DNA of 64,000 nucleotides from Sporosarcina cyprini (GTDB taxonomy: Bacteria > Bacillota > Bacilli > Bacillales_A > Planococcaceae), in contig NZ_JAKMHX010000030.1 in NCBI RefSeq assembly GCF_022048975.1, forward strand, positions 434,001 through 498,000, read 5' to 3'. Every line of letters starts with the position of its first letter. Position 1 is the first letter of the stretch. The notes beneath the pieces were generated by a model. The model did no database searches and was not told the DNA's origin. It saw only the letters and a list, made by a program, of their open reading frames with translations. This document shows, one piece after another, positions 27,384 to 37,609 of this stretch. Made by a program: the position numbers and the translations under genes.

Positions 27384-28289
27384 TTAAAGAATATGCTGAT
27401 CCATCTTCAATACAAGTTCTGCGATTTCCGGTTTGCTTACTTGGTCATTCGCTCCTACGCTAATTCCCTTATGCTTTAATTCATCGGTGATCAGGGAAGA
27501 GAAAATGATGACGGGCAGCATGGCCAATTGATGGTTCTCTCGAATTCTGCGTGTGAAATGATGGCCATCCATTTGAGGCATCTCGATATCCGTAATGACT
27601 AGCTGAATGACATCGCCCACGTTTTTTCCGCCGGCTATGACACTTTCCAAATAAGCCAAGGCATCTTTGCCATTCTCAAAAAAATCGATATTGGCATAGC
27701 CCGCTTCCGTCAACGTATCATTCAATAATTTACGTAATAACGGCGAATCTTCCGCTACCAAAATCCGCTTATCGACCCGTTCCCGCTTGCCGAGCTTTTT
27801 CACTTCTTCGACTCGGATACCGCTGTCCGGGTTGATTTCCAAGACAATCTTTTCGAAGTCCAGCAATAAAAGCATATCATCGTTCCGTTTGATAACGCCG
27901 ATGACTTGAGCCGCATCGCCTGAGTAGAGATCCGCAGGCTTTTCAATTTGGTTCCAGGACACTCTGTGGATTTGCGTCACTTCGTGAACATGAAAAACGA
28001 CTTGCTGTTTATTGAAAGCCGCTACAATATATTTTCCTTCCTTCTTGCCGATTGTTTCCGGCAATCCCATTACCCGTTCCATACTAATGACCGGCAGGAC
28101 ATCCCCCCGCAATTGAATGATTCCTTCAATAGCCGGATGGGAGTGAGGAATTGGTGTGATCGGTGTCGGCATGATGATTTCCTTCACTTTAATTACATTT
28201 ATGCCGTACCGGTTTTGGCCCATTTCAAATTCAACAATTTCCAACTCGTTCGTGCCGCTCTCTAGCAAAATCCCTTCATGTTGGCTCAT
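27384..28289 (-). CDS. cheV: Chemotaxis coupling protein CheV
   Basis: A 301-residue fusion of an N-terminal CheW-like domain (about 15-150; ELEIVEFEMGQNRYGINVIK, GIIQLRGDVLPVI) and a C-terminal receiver domain (about 172-300; ILVAEDSPLLRKLL, phospho-acceptor Asp in LVITDIEMPQMDG, Lys in VSKPE). It links chemoreceptors to CheA and takes part in adaptation. The start follows GAGAGGGTTGAAG. No other motility gene is near, so it is an isolated cheV here. Confidence 0.95.
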   Translation of the reverse strand: MSQHEGILLESGTNELEIVEFEMGQNRYGINVIKVKEIIMPTPITPIPHSHPAIEGIIQLRGDVLPVISMERVMGLPETIGKKEGKYIVAAFNKQQVVFHVHEVTQIHRVSWNQIEKPADLYSGDAAQVIGVIKRNDDMLLLLDFEKIVLEINPDSGIRVEEVKKLGKRERVDKRILVAEDSPLLRKLLNDTLTEAGYANIDFFENGKDALAYLESVIAGGKNVGDVIQLVITDIEMPQMDGHHFTRRIRENHQLAMLPVIIFSSLITDELKHKGISVGANDQVSKPEIAELVLKMDQHIL

Positions 28290-28364
28290 TCTTTCTTCAA
28301 CCCTCTCACCGTCTGATCAGTTGTCTGCCAGACTCGTACTCTATTTACCTCTTAGTATACATGG

Positions 28365-28388
28365 TTCCTATGTACCACGCCATAGGAA
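28365..28388. promoter_or_regulatory. Palindrome upstream of cheV
   Basis: TTCCTATG (28365-28372) and CATAGGAA (28381-28388), perfect 8-base arms with an 8-base spacer, about 75 bases upstream of the cheV start and beside a TATACT box on the minus strand (28354-28359). It may be an operator or an RNA hairpin. No regulator is identified. Confidence 0.4.
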
Positions 28389-28498
28389 ACGAATAAAATA
28401 AGCAAATTTATTCATTTTTAACCCTTACATTAATCGTAAGTTGGAGGGTATGTTTTCGACACATAGCAAAAAGGATCTCTCATTTTTCATTTCCTCAG

Positions 28499-28533
28499 AA
28501 AAAAACGGATCCTCGCAAGGGGGATCCGTTTTT
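28499..28533 (-). terminator. Terminator after tcdA
   Basis: Minus-strand hairpin AACGGATCC / GGATCCGTT around a short loop, flanked on the downstream side by TTTTTTTC. Confidence 0.85.
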
Positions 28534-28538
28534 CCTGA

Positions 28539-29300
28539 CTAGCTATTCACCCGTTCGATCGGGATGTCCTTAATCATATCGTTAATGACCCAGCTGGCAC
28601 ATATGAGGCCTGCGGCAGACGGTACGAACGCGTTGGAGCTTGGCGGCATTTTTGCTTTTCGTATTTCGGCGTCCGGTTTCCCGACTTTATCGACTACATC
28701 TTCCCGGACGACAATCGGACTTTCATCAGAAAACACAACGGGAACGCCTTTTTTGATTCCCTCTTTGCGTAAACGAAGACGGATCACCTTGGCAATCGGA
28801 TCGGTATGGGTTTTAGAAATATCAGCGATTTTGAATCGGGTTGGATCCAATTTATTCGCTGCTCCCATACTGGAAATGATCTTTACGCCTCGAGCGATAC
28901 ATTCCTTGATTAAATGGATTTTGTAACTGATCGTGTCGGAGGCATCTATGACATAATCAGGCGCGTGATTGAAAAATTCCTCATACGTCTCTTCGGTATA
29001 AAACATATGCAATGGAATGACTTCACATTCTTTGTTAATATCGGCGATGCGTTCTGTCATTACTTCCACTTTAGAACGGCCAATCGTTGAAAGTGTGGCG
29101 ACCAGCTGACGATTTACATTTGTAATATCAACCACGTCTTTATCTACGAGGATAATGCGGCCAACTCCGCTGCGCGCGCAAGCTTCTGCAGCGAATGATC
29201 CCACTCCCCCGACTCCCAGAATGGCGACCGTCTTTCCTTTGATTCGCTCCAATCCCTCTTTGCCAATAGCCAGTTCATTTCTTGAAAATTGGTGTAACAA
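28539..29300 (-). CDS. tcdA: tRNA threonylcarbamoyladenosine dehydratase TcdA
   Basis: A 253-residue E1-like enzyme (YrvM) that cyclises t6A37 in tRNA using ATP. Adenylation motif ILGVGGVGSFAAEA, VDKDVVDITNVNRQ, the DASDTISYK segment and the KMPPSSNAFVPSAAG C-terminal part are present. TTG 29300 is chosen since GGAAGGA lies about 7 bases ahead and the protein then begins LHQFSRNELAIGKEGL as in homologues; the longer frame overlaps the 6S RNA terminator. Confidence 0.95.
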   Translation of the reverse strand: MLHQFSRNELAIGKEGLERIKGKTVAILGVGGVGSFAAEACARSGVGRIILVDKDVVDITNVNRQLVATLSTIGRSKVEVMTERIADINKECEVIPLHMFYTEETYEEFFNHAPDYVIDASDTISYKIHLIKECIARGVKIISSMGAANKLDPTRFKIADISKTHTDPIAKVIRLRLRKEGIKKGVPVVFSDESPIVVREDVVDKVGKPDAEIRKAKMPPSSNAFVPSAAGLICASWVINDMIKDIPIERVNS

Positions 29301-29341
29301 GATGAATCCTTCCTTCCTCTGCAGGCATAAAAGTAAAAACC

Positions 29342-29366
29342 CCCTCCGCACAAGGGCAAGAGGGGA
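29342..29366 (-). terminator. Terminator after 6S RNA
   Basis: Minus-strand CCCCTC / GAGGGG hairpin with inner pairing, followed by TTTTTACTTTT, between the 6S RNA and tcdA. Confidence 0.8.
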
Positions 29367-29383
29367 TCGATTATTCATTAGTG

Positions 29384-29568
29384 ACGAATCCCGAATGTGC
29401 CGTCAAAGTGGAATCGTCTTGAACCCGCACTCAGCAGGTGGGTGCCCAATCCATACCATCTGACGTCCCTCTAAAGGGCGTGCCATCAAGCCTGGAATTT
29501 AGACTCCCTACGATAATTATGTTCGGTCAAAACTGATGTTCAAATGACGAACACTTCAGGATTCGTAT
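29384..29568 (-). ncRNA. ssrS: 6S RNA
   Basis: A non-coding stretch of about 185 bases with its own promoter and terminator, between aspS and tcdA, the place of 6S-1 RNA (bsrA) in B. subtilis. The ends pair: ACGAATCCTGAAGTG at the 5' end with CACATTCGGGATTCGT at the 3' end (29384-29399 complemented), giving the long closing stem of 6S RNA. An inner arm has GGATTGGGCACCCACC and GGTTCAAGACGATTCC. 6S RNA mimics an open promoter and holds sigma-A RNA polymerase. Ends are estimated. Confidence 0.85.
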
Positions 29569-29575
29569 TACCTGT

Positions 29576-29604
29576 ATACTATCACACTTCTTAAAATCAT
29601 TCAA
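29576..29604 (-). promoter_or_regulatory. Sigma-A promoter of 6S RNA
   Basis: Minus strand TTGAAT (29599-29604), 17-base spacer ending in TGA, TAGTAT (29576-29581). The predicted start falls at the closing stem of the 6S RNA. Confidence 0.85.
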
Positions 29605-29642
29605 CGATTTTGCTTTTTTCAGTTAATACCAGTTTACAAGTT

Positions 29643-31409
29643 TTACGCGTTTTCTTTTTGTCTGATGCCAATCCCCAATTCGACCAGCTGCGCTTCATCC
29701 ACCGGGCTTGGCGCGTCTGTGAGCAAGCAGCTTGCGCTTGCCGTTTTAGGGAACGCAATGGTATCGCGCAAGTTCGTGGAGCCTGACAACAACATGACGA
29801 TCCGGTCCAGACCAAAAGCAATTCCTCCGTGAGGCGGTGTTCCGTAATCGAAGGCATCCAATAGGAATCCGAACTGCTCTCTCGCTTGTTCTTGACTGAA
29901 ACCAAGAGCTTTGAACATCTTTTCTTGTACATCACGCTGGTAGATCCGCAACGAGCCTCCACCGAGCTCATATCCATTCAGCACCAGGTCATAGGCTTGC
30001 GCTTTCACGGATGCAGGATTCGATTCCAAACCTTGTACGTCCGCAGGCATTGTGAATGGATGGTGGGCTGCATAATAACGGCCATCTTCTTCGTCGTATT
30101 CAAATAGCGGCCATTCTGTAACCCATAGGAAATTGAATTTCGTTTCGTCAATCAATCCAAGATCCTTTCCTAATTTAGAACGGAGGGCTCCCAAGGCATC
30201 TGCGACGACATTTTTCTTATCTGCAACGAACAATAAGAGGTCTCCGTCTTCTGCAGAAGCCGCTTGAATTAATCCGCTTGCCGCTTCTCCTTCAAAGAAT
30301 TTGGCAATCGGTCCTTTCAATCCTTCCGCATCCACTTTCAGCCAAGCCAATCCTTTTGCACCGTAGCGGGCCGCGAATTCGCCAAGCGCATCGATGTCTT
30401 TCCGTGAGAATTGATCTGCATTTCCTTTGACGTTAATCAACTTCACTTGGCCTCCGCCTTCAACAGCTGACGCAAACACTTTGAAGGAAGAATCCTTGAC
30501 CAGCTCCGATACATCGGTCAATTCCATTTCAAAGCGTGTATCCGGCTTATCTGAACCATAACGGGCCATTGCCTCATCGTATGGCAGGCGCTTGAATGGC
30601 GTCTCAATGTCGATTCCTTTTACATCCTTCATTACTTTCTTCATCAGGCGTTCATTCAACTCGATAATGTCATCGATGGACATGAAACTCATTTCCATAT
30701 CGATTTGCGTGAATTCCGGCTGACGGTCTGCACGAAGGTCTTCATCCCGGAAACAGCGGGCAATTTGGTAGTACCGGTCAAAACCGGAAACCATGAGCAT
30801 TTGCTTGAATAATTGTGGTGATTGAGGCAGCGCATAAAACTCACCGTCATGTACACGGCTTGGCACGAGATAATCCCTTGCCCCTTCCGGTGTCGATTTG
30901 GTAAGAATCGGCGTTTCTACTTCAATAAACCCTTCTTCGTCCAGGAAGTTACGGACCGTTTTGGAAATATCCGAACGCATTTTGAATACATTTGCCAGCT
31001 GCGGGCGCCGTAAATCCAGATAACGGTGTTTCAACCGGACCTCTTCATTGACATCCGTCTCATCTTCAATAATAAAAGGTGGTGTTTTTGCTTCATTGAT
31101 AATGACGACCTTTTCGGCCTGTACTTCAATGGCTCCCGTTTTCAATTTCGGATTTTTTTGGTTCTCTTCGCGTTCCACTACAGAACCGACCAATTCGACA
31201 ACGAATTCATTGCGGAGCGTCTCAGCGATAGCGAGTGCTTCCTTTGAAATATCCGGATTAAAGACGACTTGGACAAGACCTGTCCGATCCCGCATATCTA
31301 CGAAAATCAAACCGCCTAAATCACGTCTTTTTTGCACCCATCCTTGTAGTGTCACTGTTTGCCCGATTGTCTGCTCATTCAATTCTCCACAATAATGTGT
31401 CCGTCGCAT
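29643..31409 (-). CDS. aspS: Aspartyl-tRNA synthetase
   Basis: A 588-residue bacterial-type class IIb enzyme. The N-terminal anticodon-binding OB fold ([20 protein letters not shown]), class II motif 2 ([22 protein letters not shown]), the bacterial GAD insertion and motif 3 ([13 protein letters not shown]) are all visible. Three starts are crowded (TTG 31418, ATG 31415, ATG 31409); ATG 31409 has the best distance from AAGGAAGG. It follows hisS by 16 bases and shares its T-box control. Confidence 0.97.
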   Translation of the reverse strand: MRRTHYCGELNEQTIGQTVTLQGWVQKRRDLGGLIFVDMRDRTGLVQVVFNPDISKEALAIAETLRNEFVVELVGSVVEREENQKNPKLKTGAIEVQAEKVVIINEAKTPPFIIEDETDVNEEVRLKHRYLDLRRPQLANVFKMRSDISKTVRNFLDEEGFIEVETPILTKSTPEGARDYLVPSRVHDGEFYALPQSPQLFKQMLMVSGFDRYYQIARCFRDEDLRADRQPEFTQIDMEMSFMSIDDIIELNERLMKKVMKDVKGIDIETPFKRLPYDEAMARYGSDKPDTRFEMELTDVSELVKDSSFKVFASAVEGGGQVKLINVKGNADQFSRKDIDALGEFAARYGAKGLAWLKVDAEGLKGPIAKFFEGEAASGLIQAASAEDGDLLLFVADKKNVVADALGALRSKLGKDLGLIDETKFNFLWVTEWPLFEYDEEDGRYYAAHHPFTMPADVQGLESNPASVKAQAYDLVLNGYELGGGSLRIYQRDVQEKMFKALGFSQEQAREQFGFLLDAFDYGTPPHGGIAFGLDRIVMLLSGSTNLRDTIAFPKTASASCLLTDAPSPVDEAQLVELGIGIRQKENA

Positions 31410-31424
31410 ATCCATCAACCTTCC

Positions 31425-32696
31425 TTATTTCAACAGTTCTTTTATCTTCCCGGCGATTGCCGTTGCTGCAACTTGTTCTTGTGTTCCGTCACCCATATTC
31501 TTCAATTGGACAACGCCCTGTGCCACTTCGTCCTCGGCAATAATGCAAACCAGCTTTGCTTCATAGCGATCGGCCGATTTCATTTGAGCTTTCATTTTAC
31601 GATCCATGAAGTCCATATCGGCCTTCACTCCTTCGCTCCGCAATTGCTGGAGCAGCTGGAAGCCTTTGCGATGAGCCTCTTCGCCAAGTGTGACCACATA
31701 GACATCCAAGGATGGTTCATCTTCAAATGACTTATCTTCTGCATCCAATGCGAGCAAGAGACGTTCAATACTCATCGCAAACCCGATTCCCGGTGCATTT
31801 GGCCCGCCAATTTCCTCGGATAATCCGTTGTAACGGCCGCCACCGCAAAGTGTTGTGATGGCACCGAACCCTTTTGAAGTGCTCATGATCTCAAACGCTG
31901 TGTGGTTGTAGTAATCAAGCCCCCGGACGAGATTTGGATCGATTTCGTATTCAATTCCCGCATCTTCAAGGAATGATTGCACTTGGTTGAAATAGTGCTT
32001 TGAAGGCTCATTCAAATAGTCCGGCAAGGATGGAGCTGATGCCATCAGCGGGTGATCCCGGTCCACTTTACAGTCAAGAATACGGAGTGGATTCTTCTCA
32101 AGCCGTGACTGGCAGTCTTTACAGAACTCGCCGATGTGCGGCCGGAAGTGTGCTACCAGCGCTTCGCGATGTGCCGTTCTGGACTCCGCATCACCAAGTG
32201 AATTCAATACAAGTTTTAAATCGGACAATCCTGCCCGCTTATACACTTCCATCGCGAGCGAGATGACTTCTGCATCGATTGCCGGATCGTCACTTCCGAT
32301 CGCTTCGACGCCAAATTGAACAAATTGCCGGTACCGGCCAGCTTGCTGCCGCTCATAACGGAACATCGGTCCGCTATAATAGAGCTTTACAGGCTGATCG
32401 GGATATCCGAACATCTTGTTTTCAACGAATGACCGAACGACAGGTGCCGTACCTTCTGGACGGAGAGTCATGGAACGATCTCCTCGGTCTGTGAATGTAT
32501 ACATTTCTTTTTGCACGATATCGGTAGTATCCCCAACCGTTCTTAAAAACAATTCCGTCTGCTCGAAAATAGGCGTCCGGATTTCTTTGTAACGGTACAG
32601 TTCGCAAATGTCACGCATAATTGCTTCTACGCGCTGCCATTTCCAGGATTGGGCAGGGAGGATATCCTGCGTTCCTCTTGGCACTTTAAAGTTCAT
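31425..32696 (-). CDS. hisS: Histidyl-tRNA synthetase
   Basis: A 423-residue class II enzyme. Starts [14 protein letters not shown]; motif 2 region [21 protein letters not shown]; the histidine-binding motif [14 protein letters not shown] and GGGRYNGL follow, and the last ~100 residues are the anticodon-binding domain. It is the first gene of hisS-aspS downstream of a T-box leader. Confidence 0.98.
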   Translation of the reverse strand: MNFKVPRGTQDILPAQSWKWQRVEAIMRDICELYRYKEIRTPIFEQTELFLRTVGDTTDIVQKEMYTFTDRGDRSMTLRPEGTAPVVRSFVENKMFGYPDQPVKLYYSGPMFRYERQQAGRYRQFVQFGVEAIGSDDPAIDAEVISLAMEVYKRAGLSDLKLVLNSLGDAESRTAHREALVAHFRPHIGEFCKDCQSRLEKNPLRILDCKVDRDHPLMASAPSLPDYLNEPSKHYFNQVQSFLEDAGIEYEIDPNLVRGLDYYNHTAFEIMSTSKGFGAITTLCGGGRYNGLSEEIGGPNAPGIGFAMSIERLLLALDAEDKSFEDEPSLDVYVVTLGEEAHRKGFQLLQQLRSEGVKADMDFMDRKMKAQMKSADRYEAKLVCIIAEDEVAQGVVQLKNMGDGTQEQVAATAIAGKIKELLK

Positions 32697-32740
32697 GTGA
32701 CTTCCCCTTTCTTTTCAACATTTTTTCATTTGTAAGCAAT

Positions 32741-33008
32741 AAAAAAAGCCCTCATCCCTGTTAATGCAGGGACGAGAGCTTTTGAAGCTTCCGCGGTTCC
32801 ACCCAAATTGACGCAAAAAGCGCCCACTCGTGTCCGGATAACGGCCGGTTCCGTCCACGCCTACTAAATGTCACTCTTTCGACGCAGAACCTCGATGGTG
32901 TTGTTCGTTTTAACTGGTCTGTAGGGTGGATTTCAGCCACGTCCGCCCCTCTCTTGTCAGCCGTTGATAAAACTACTTGCCATGTCATCGGTCTAATGAT
33001 TTTTTCGA
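32741..33008 (-). promoter_or_regulatory. T-box riboswitch of hisS-aspS
   Basis: The minus strand has the T-box motif GGGTGGAACCGCGG (32791-32804), then a strong terminator hairpin (AAGCTCTCGTCCCTG / CAGGGATGAGGGCTT at about 32745-32783) ending in seven Ts. Stem I features AGAGAG and GTGGCTGA lie upstream. CAC at 32898-32900, just before CATCGAGG, is at the expected specifier place and is a histidine codon. The codon call is less certain than the riboswitch itself. Confidence 0.9.
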
Positions 33009-33017
33009 TTACTGACT

Positions 33018-33046
33018 ATGTTAATCATTCAATAGCGGCGTGTCAA
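33018..33046 (-). promoter_or_regulatory. Sigma-A promoter of hisS-aspS
   Basis: Minus strand TTGACA (33041-33046), 17-base spacer, TAACAT (33018-33023), just ahead of the T-box leader. Confidence 0.85.
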
Positions 33047-33180
33047 CCCTTTTCCACTACAATCCTTCAAATTTGCAAAAGTAAAGCGCAGCGTGATTTG
33101 ATGGAAAGAGAAATTCCTATGGTTTTTTCGTTTCAAAACTTCTACAATATGAAGAAAGGATTGGAAAGGAGAATCATCAG

Positions 33181-34716
33181 TTGATCAGACGACGCTTTGG
33201 AATCTTCGCTATCATTTTTTCCATTCTACTTGGCACAACCTTGACAGGTGTCTATGCAAAAGGCAATTCTGCTGTCATTCAGGCTGACTCGATCAATGTC
33301 CGATCAGGCCCGGGCCTCTCCTACCCCGTCATCGGATCATTGAAAAAAGGAAAGGAAGTAGCCTATCTATCCACTTCTGACGATTGGCTCGAAATTGATT
33401 GGAATGGACAAACCGGATGGATCGCTTCGTGGCTGACCTCCAAAAATCTGGCTAACTCAGAAACACCAAAAACGATCGTTTCTAAAGTGAATTCACTGAA
33501 TATCCGGACATCCCCTTCTATCGGATCTGCCATCGTGGGTCGAATGAATGCCGGTGAAGAAGCAATCAAAACTGGGACGGACGGAGAATGGACAGCCATT
33601 ACATTCCGCGGGATGGAAGGCTGGGTCCATCATGAATACATAACAGAAATAGATACAGCACAAACACCAGAGCCTTCTCCTGCACCTGCAAAAGCAGGCG
33701 GCTCGAATATGTTCACAGTGACTGTGGATGCGTTGCATGTACGAAAGAAAGCGGACCAGTCGTCCAAAAAAGTAGGTATGGTCCATAAGGGAGATACGTT
33801 TGCTGTTAAAGAAATAGATGGCAATTGGGTGAAAATTAATTTTTCCAAGAAAAAAGAGGGCTGGGTCTACTCCTTTCATGGCACCTTCTCGGGCGAAAGC
33901 AGTAAAAAGGATACCGCCCAGTCGAAACTGGACCAAGTAACAGCGCTGACCAACGGAACCAATATCCGTTCAGAAGCAACGACATCCTCAGAAGTTGTAC
34001 TTCGAGCAAATGCGGGTGAGAAGTTCCAAGTGCTGCGTGATGAGGGCGATTGGTATAAGATCGCGCTCCCAGATGGCGGTGAAGCCTATATTGCCAAATG
34101 GGTCGTATCGGACGATCGTATACCTGTGTTCAAGCTGGACGAGCCGAAGAAAAAGCAAGAGCGGGAACCTGGCACCTTAAAAGGCCTGACCATTGCGATT
34201 GACGCGGGGCATGGTGGTAATGACCGCGGCACAACTGGAGCTCGGGGAACGGACGAGAAAGAGTTAACCTTGCTGACCGCAGAATTATTGGAATCCAAAT
34301 TGAAAGCCGCTGGCGCTGAGGTTATCATGACCCGTGATACGGATACATATGTTTCCCTTCGCAAACGAGTCGCTGTCGGCCATCAGCATGCAGTAGATGC
34401 ATTCGTAAGTTTGCATTACGATGCCAATCCGGACAGCTCCATAACTGGATTCACAACATATTACACAAAAAAGACCCAAAAAGGGCTGGCCGAATCAATC
34501 AACAAGGGCCTTGGCTCGAATGTCACGCTGCGCAATCGCGGTGTGCAGCCCGCCAATTATCTAGTGCTTCGGGAAAACATGCAGGACGCCATCTTAATCG
34601 AGCTTGGATTCTTATCCAATCCTTCTGAAGAACGAATTCTGACAACGGAAGTTTTCCGTGAACAGGCGTCTTATGGCATTTATCAAGGATTACTCGATTA
34701 CTTTGATTCGAAATAA
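33181..34716 (+). CDS. N-acetylmuramoyl-L-alanine amidase with four SH3 domains
   Basis: A 511-residue secreted cell-wall hydrolase, like YrvJ of B. subtilis. The signal peptide covers about residues 1-26 (RRRFGIFAIIFSILLGTTL). Four bacterial SH3 domains follow, each with an IRS/VRSGP-type motif (SINVRSGPGLSYPVIG, SLNIRTSPSIGSAIVG, ALHVRKKADQSSKKVG, GTNIRSEATTSSEVV). The C-terminal amidase_3 domain has zinc ligands in IDAGHGGND and VSLHYDANPD and the catalytic Glu in LIELGFLSNPSEE. The start is TTG 33181 behind AAAGGAG. A TACAAT at 33143-33148 could be its -10. Confidence 0.95.
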   Translation: MIRRRFGIFAIIFSILLGTTLTGVYAKGNSAVIQADSINVRSGPGLSYPVIGSLKKGKEVAYLSTSDDWLEIDWNGQTGWIASWLTSKNLANSETPKTIVSKVNSLNIRTSPSIGSAIVGRMNAGEEAIKTGTDGEWTAITFRGMEGWVHHEYITEIDTAQTPEPSPAPAKAGGSNMFTVTVDALHVRKKADQSSKKVGMVHKGDTFAVKEIDGNWVKINFSKKKEGWVYSFHGTFSGESSKKDTAQSKLDQVTALTNGTNIRSEATTSSEVVLRANAGEKFQVLRDEGDWYKIALPDGGEAYIAKWVVSDDRIPVFKLDEPKKKQEREPGTLKGLTIAIDAGHGGNDRGTTGARGTDEKELTLLTAELLESKLKAAGAEVIMTRDTDTYVSLRKRVAVGHQHAVDAFVSLHYDANPDSSITGFTTYYTKKTQKGLAESINKGLGSNVTLRNRGVQPANYLVLRENMQDAILIELGFLSNPSEERILTTEVFREQASYGIYQGLLDYFDSK

Positions 34717-34720
34717 TCGT

Positions 34721-34765
34721 TAAAAAAAGCAGGCACCGGGTTACCATCGGTGCCTGCCTTTTATT
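34721..34765. terminator. Bidirectional terminator amidase / dtd
   Basis: GCAGGCACCG (34729-34738) and CGGTGCCTGC (34748-34757) with A-rich left and T-rich right flanks. It overlaps the last codon of dtd. Confidence 0.9.
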
Positions 34766-35201
34766 TTGATTCGACCATAAGGGTCACTGGACCATCGTTT
34801 AATAAGTGGACGTCCATCATGGCGCCAAAAACGCCTGTAGAAACTTCGAGTCCTTCCGCCTTCAGGCATTCATTGAAATACTCCCAAAGCGGCTTGGCCT
34901 GTTCCGGACGGGCCGCTTCAATAAAGCTCGGTCGGCGTCCTTTTCGCACATCTCCGTAAAGCGTGAACTGAGAAACAGAAAGAATGTCCCCGCCCACTTC
35001 ATCAATGGAACGGTTCATCTTCCCTTCTTCGTCCTCCCATAGCCGTAGGCCTGCAATTTTCTTCGCAATGTACTGGGCATCTTCCTTCGTATCCTCATGC
35101 GTAATTCCGACAAGGAGGACATATCCTTTTTCAATCGATCCGGTTACTTCCCCCTCTACCCGGACGGAAGCAGGGCCGGAACGTTGCAGCAATACTTTCA
35201 T
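34761..35201 (-). CDS. dtd: D-aminoacyl-tRNA deacylase
   Basis: A 146-residue enzyme that removes D-amino acids (and glycine from tRNA-Ala) from mischarged tRNA. The active-site motif [23 protein letters not shown] segment with SQFTL, and the [11 protein letters not shown] end (Gly-cisPro-type loop) are visible. ATG 35201 follows AAAGGAGGGTC. It is 13 bases after rsh. Confidence 0.97.
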   Translation of the reverse strand: MKVLLQRSGPASVRVEGEVTGSIEKGYVLLVGITHEDTKEDAQYIAKKIAGLRLWEDEEGKMNRSIDEVGGDILSVSQFTLYGDVRKGRRPSFIEAARPEQAKPLWEYFNECLKAEGLEVSTGVFGAMMDVHLLNDGPVTLMVESK

Positions 35202-35214
35202 GAAAGACCCTCCT

Positions 35215-37410
35215 TTAATGAATAATACGCTGGACAGAATAAATATCACGGATTTGTTTAATCCGGTCAACAATCCGTTGCAAGTGGGCAATATCTGTAA
35301 TTTTAATGGTCATATTAATTCGCGCAATCTTATCGCGGTCCGCTTTGCCACTTACCGCGACCATCGGCGTCTTCGTATCCGCAACAACCATCATGACTTC
35401 ATTCAATAATCCTTGGCGATCGAACGCGGTCACTTCGATATCGACCTGGAACTCTTTCTTCGTGCTCGTCGGGCTGACGGCCCACTCCACATCAATCAGG
35501 CGATCTTCTTCCTCGGCTGTGTGCACATTCGGGCAATCGGCACGATGGACCGATACGCCTCTTCCCTTCGTGATGAAACCGACAATTTCATCTCCTGGAA
35601 TCGGATTGCAGCATTTGGAAAGACGGATCAGCAAGTTATCGATCCCTTTGACGATGACGCCCGACTCGGTTTCGATTGGCTGTGCCGTTTTCATATCTGA
35701 AACAATTTTATCGATCGTATCCTGGCGTTCCCTTTGTCTCCGCAGTTTTTCCGCCAATCGGTTTACGACCTGCTGAGCTGTGATTCCGCCTGAACCGACC
35801 GCAGCATACATATCTTCCTCTGAAGTAAAGCTGAATTTTTCAATAGCACGCTGGATATTATCTGTCGTTAACACGTCTTTTTGTTCATATTCCTGCGTTT
35901 TGATCTCCCGCTCGACAAGTTCACGGCCTTTCGTGATATTCTCCTCGCGCAGCTGCTTTTTGAAAAATTGCCTAATTTTATTGCGTGCCTGCGACGTATT
36001 GGCGATTTTCAGCCAGTCCCGGCTCGGTCCGAATGACTGCTTGGACGTCAAAATTTCAACGATATCTCCAGTAAACAGCTCCGTATCAAGCGGCACCATC
36101 TTGCCATTCACTTTGGCTCCGATTGTCCGGTTGCCGACTTCAGAGTGGACCCGGTACGCAAAATCGATCGGCACAGAGCCCTTCGGTATTTCGATAACAT
36201 CCCCATCAGGCGTGAACACGTAAACCATATCCGAGAATAAATCGAATTTTAAAGACTCCATAAATTCTTCCGCGTTCGAAGATTCGTTCTGGAACTCTAG
36301 AATTTCCCGGAACCACGTCAGTTTTTTATCGATGTTCGTCGGCTTTTCGGTGACCGTTTTTCCTTCCTTGTACGCCCAGTGTGCAGCAACCCCGTATTCG
36401 GCAATTTTGTGCATCTCCTCTGTCCGGATCTGCACCTCAAGTGGATCGCCTTGCGGACCGACGACCGTCGTATGGATCGACTGATACAAATTCTGTTTCG
36501 GCATGGCGATATAATCCTTGAAACGCCCCGGCATTGGCTTCCATAGCGTATGGATAATCCCAAGCACCGCATAGCAATCTTTAATACTTTTAACCATGAT
36601 CCGTACAGCTAACAGGTCATAGATCTCGTTGAATTCTTTCTTTTGCAGCACCATCTTGCGATAAATGGAATATAAATGCTTCGGCCTGCCGGAAATATCG
36701 GCTTCGATTCCCATTTCGCCGATTTCCTTCTGGATCAGTTCCATGACATTTTTTAAGTAATTTTCACGTTCCACGCGCTTTCGTTTCATCAAGTTGACAA
36801 TCCGATAATACTGCTGTGGATTCAAGTACCGAAGTGCAGTGTCTTCCAGTTCCCACTTAATGGTGGAAATTCCGAGCCGATGTGCAAGCGGAGCGAAAAT
36901 ATCCAGCGTTTCCGCAGCCACCCGCCGCTGCTTCTCTTCAGGTACATGCTTCAATGTCCGCATGTTATGAAGACGGTCAGCAAGCTTGATGAGGATGACC
37001 CGGATATCCCTCGCCATCGCGATGAACATCTTGCGGTGATTCTCTGCCTGTTTCTCTTCGTTGGACTTGAATTTCAACTTTTCCAATTTGGTAACGCCAT
37101 CTACAAGGAGCGCAACTTCTTCTCCGAAATCACGGATGATGTCTTCACGGCTCACATTCGTGTCTTCGACGACATCGTGAAGAAAGCCGGCAGCGACCGT
37201 GGAGGGATCCATCTGTAATTGTGCCAGGATGCCAGCAACTTGAATCGGATGGAGGATATACGGCTCCCCGGAGCTTCTATATTGTCCTTCATGTGCGGAT
37301 TTCGCAGCTTCATAAGCCTTCTTGACGAACGCAACATGTTGTTCATTCATATAAGAACCGATCAATTCAAAAATTTCTTCAGCTGACATGTCACGATTTT
37401 TCGCCATCAT
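35215..37410 (-). CDS. relA: Bifunctional (p)ppGpp synthetase/hydrolase Rsh
   Basis: A 731-residue stringent-response enzyme. The N-terminal HD hydrolase domain has HPIQVAGIL and FLHDVVEDT, so the hydrolase is probably active. The synthetase domain is at about 200-340 ([32 protein letters not shown]). TGS ([19 protein letters not shown]), a zinc-finger/CC region ([16 protein letters not shown]) and a C-terminal ACT domain follow. Both ATG 37410 and 37407 are usable behind AAAGGAG. Order apt-rsh-dtd is typical. Confidence 0.97.
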   Translation of the reverse strand: MMAKNRDMSAEEIFELIGSYMNEQHVAFVKKAYEAAKSAHEGQYRSSGEPYILHPIQVAGILAQLQMDPSTVAAGFLHDVVEDTNVSREDIIRDFGEEVALLVDGVTKLEKLKFKSNEEKQAENHRKMFIAMARDIRVILIKLADRLHNMRTLKHVPEEKQRRVAAETLDIFAPLAHRLGISTIKWELEDTALRYLNPQQYYRIVNLMKRKRVERENYLKNVMELIQKEIGEMGIEADISGRPKHLYSIYRKMVLQKKEFNEIYDLLAVRIMVKSIKDCYAVLGIIHTLWKPMPGRFKDYIAMPKQNLYQSIHTTVVGPQGDPLEVQIRTEEMHKIAEYGVAAHWAYKEGKTVTEKPTNIDKKLTWFREILEFQNESSNAEEFMESLKFDLFSDMVYVFTPDGDVIEIPKGSVPIDFAYRVHSEVGNRTIGAKVNGKMVPLDTELFTGDIVEILTSKQSFGPSRDWLKIANTSQARNKIRQFFKKQLREENITKGRELVEREIKTQEYEQKDVLTTDNIQRAIEKFSFTSEEDMYAAVGSGGITAQQVVNRLAEKLRRQRERQDTIDKIVSDMKTAQPIETESGVIVKGIDNLLIRLSKCCNPIPGDEIVGFITKGRGVSVHRADCPNVHTAEEEDRLIDVEWAVSPTSTKKEFQVDIEVTAFDRQGLLNEVMMVVADTKTPMVAVSGKADRDKIARINMTIKITDIAHLQRIVDRIKQIRDIYSVQRIIH

Positions 37411-37576
37411 GTAACTCCTTTCGTGCTTTTCCGCTAAAAAATAATCGTATTTCTATTGTATGTATAAACCGCGCTGAATGTAAAGAGCGGAATCTTCATT
37501 TCTGTCTCTGGCTTGCATTTAATAAAAGACGAGGCATTAGCTAAAGACGGGGTAAGCCTACTTTTAAGTATAATAA

Positions 37577-37603
37577 AGATCCTCCGCTCGCAAGCGAAGG
37601 ACC
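37577..37603 (-). terminator. Terminator after apt
   Basis: Minus-strand hairpin GGTCCTTCGCTT / GAGCGGAGGATC with following TTTATTAT. The T-run is short, so read-through into rsh is possible. Confidence 0.65.
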
Positions 37604-37609
37604 TATTTG

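Noticed and set aside
28452..28544. 30-codon plus-strand frame with TTGGAGGGT ahead of ATG
   Set aside because: It runs through the tcdA terminator, spacing is too short, and the sequence is low in complexity.
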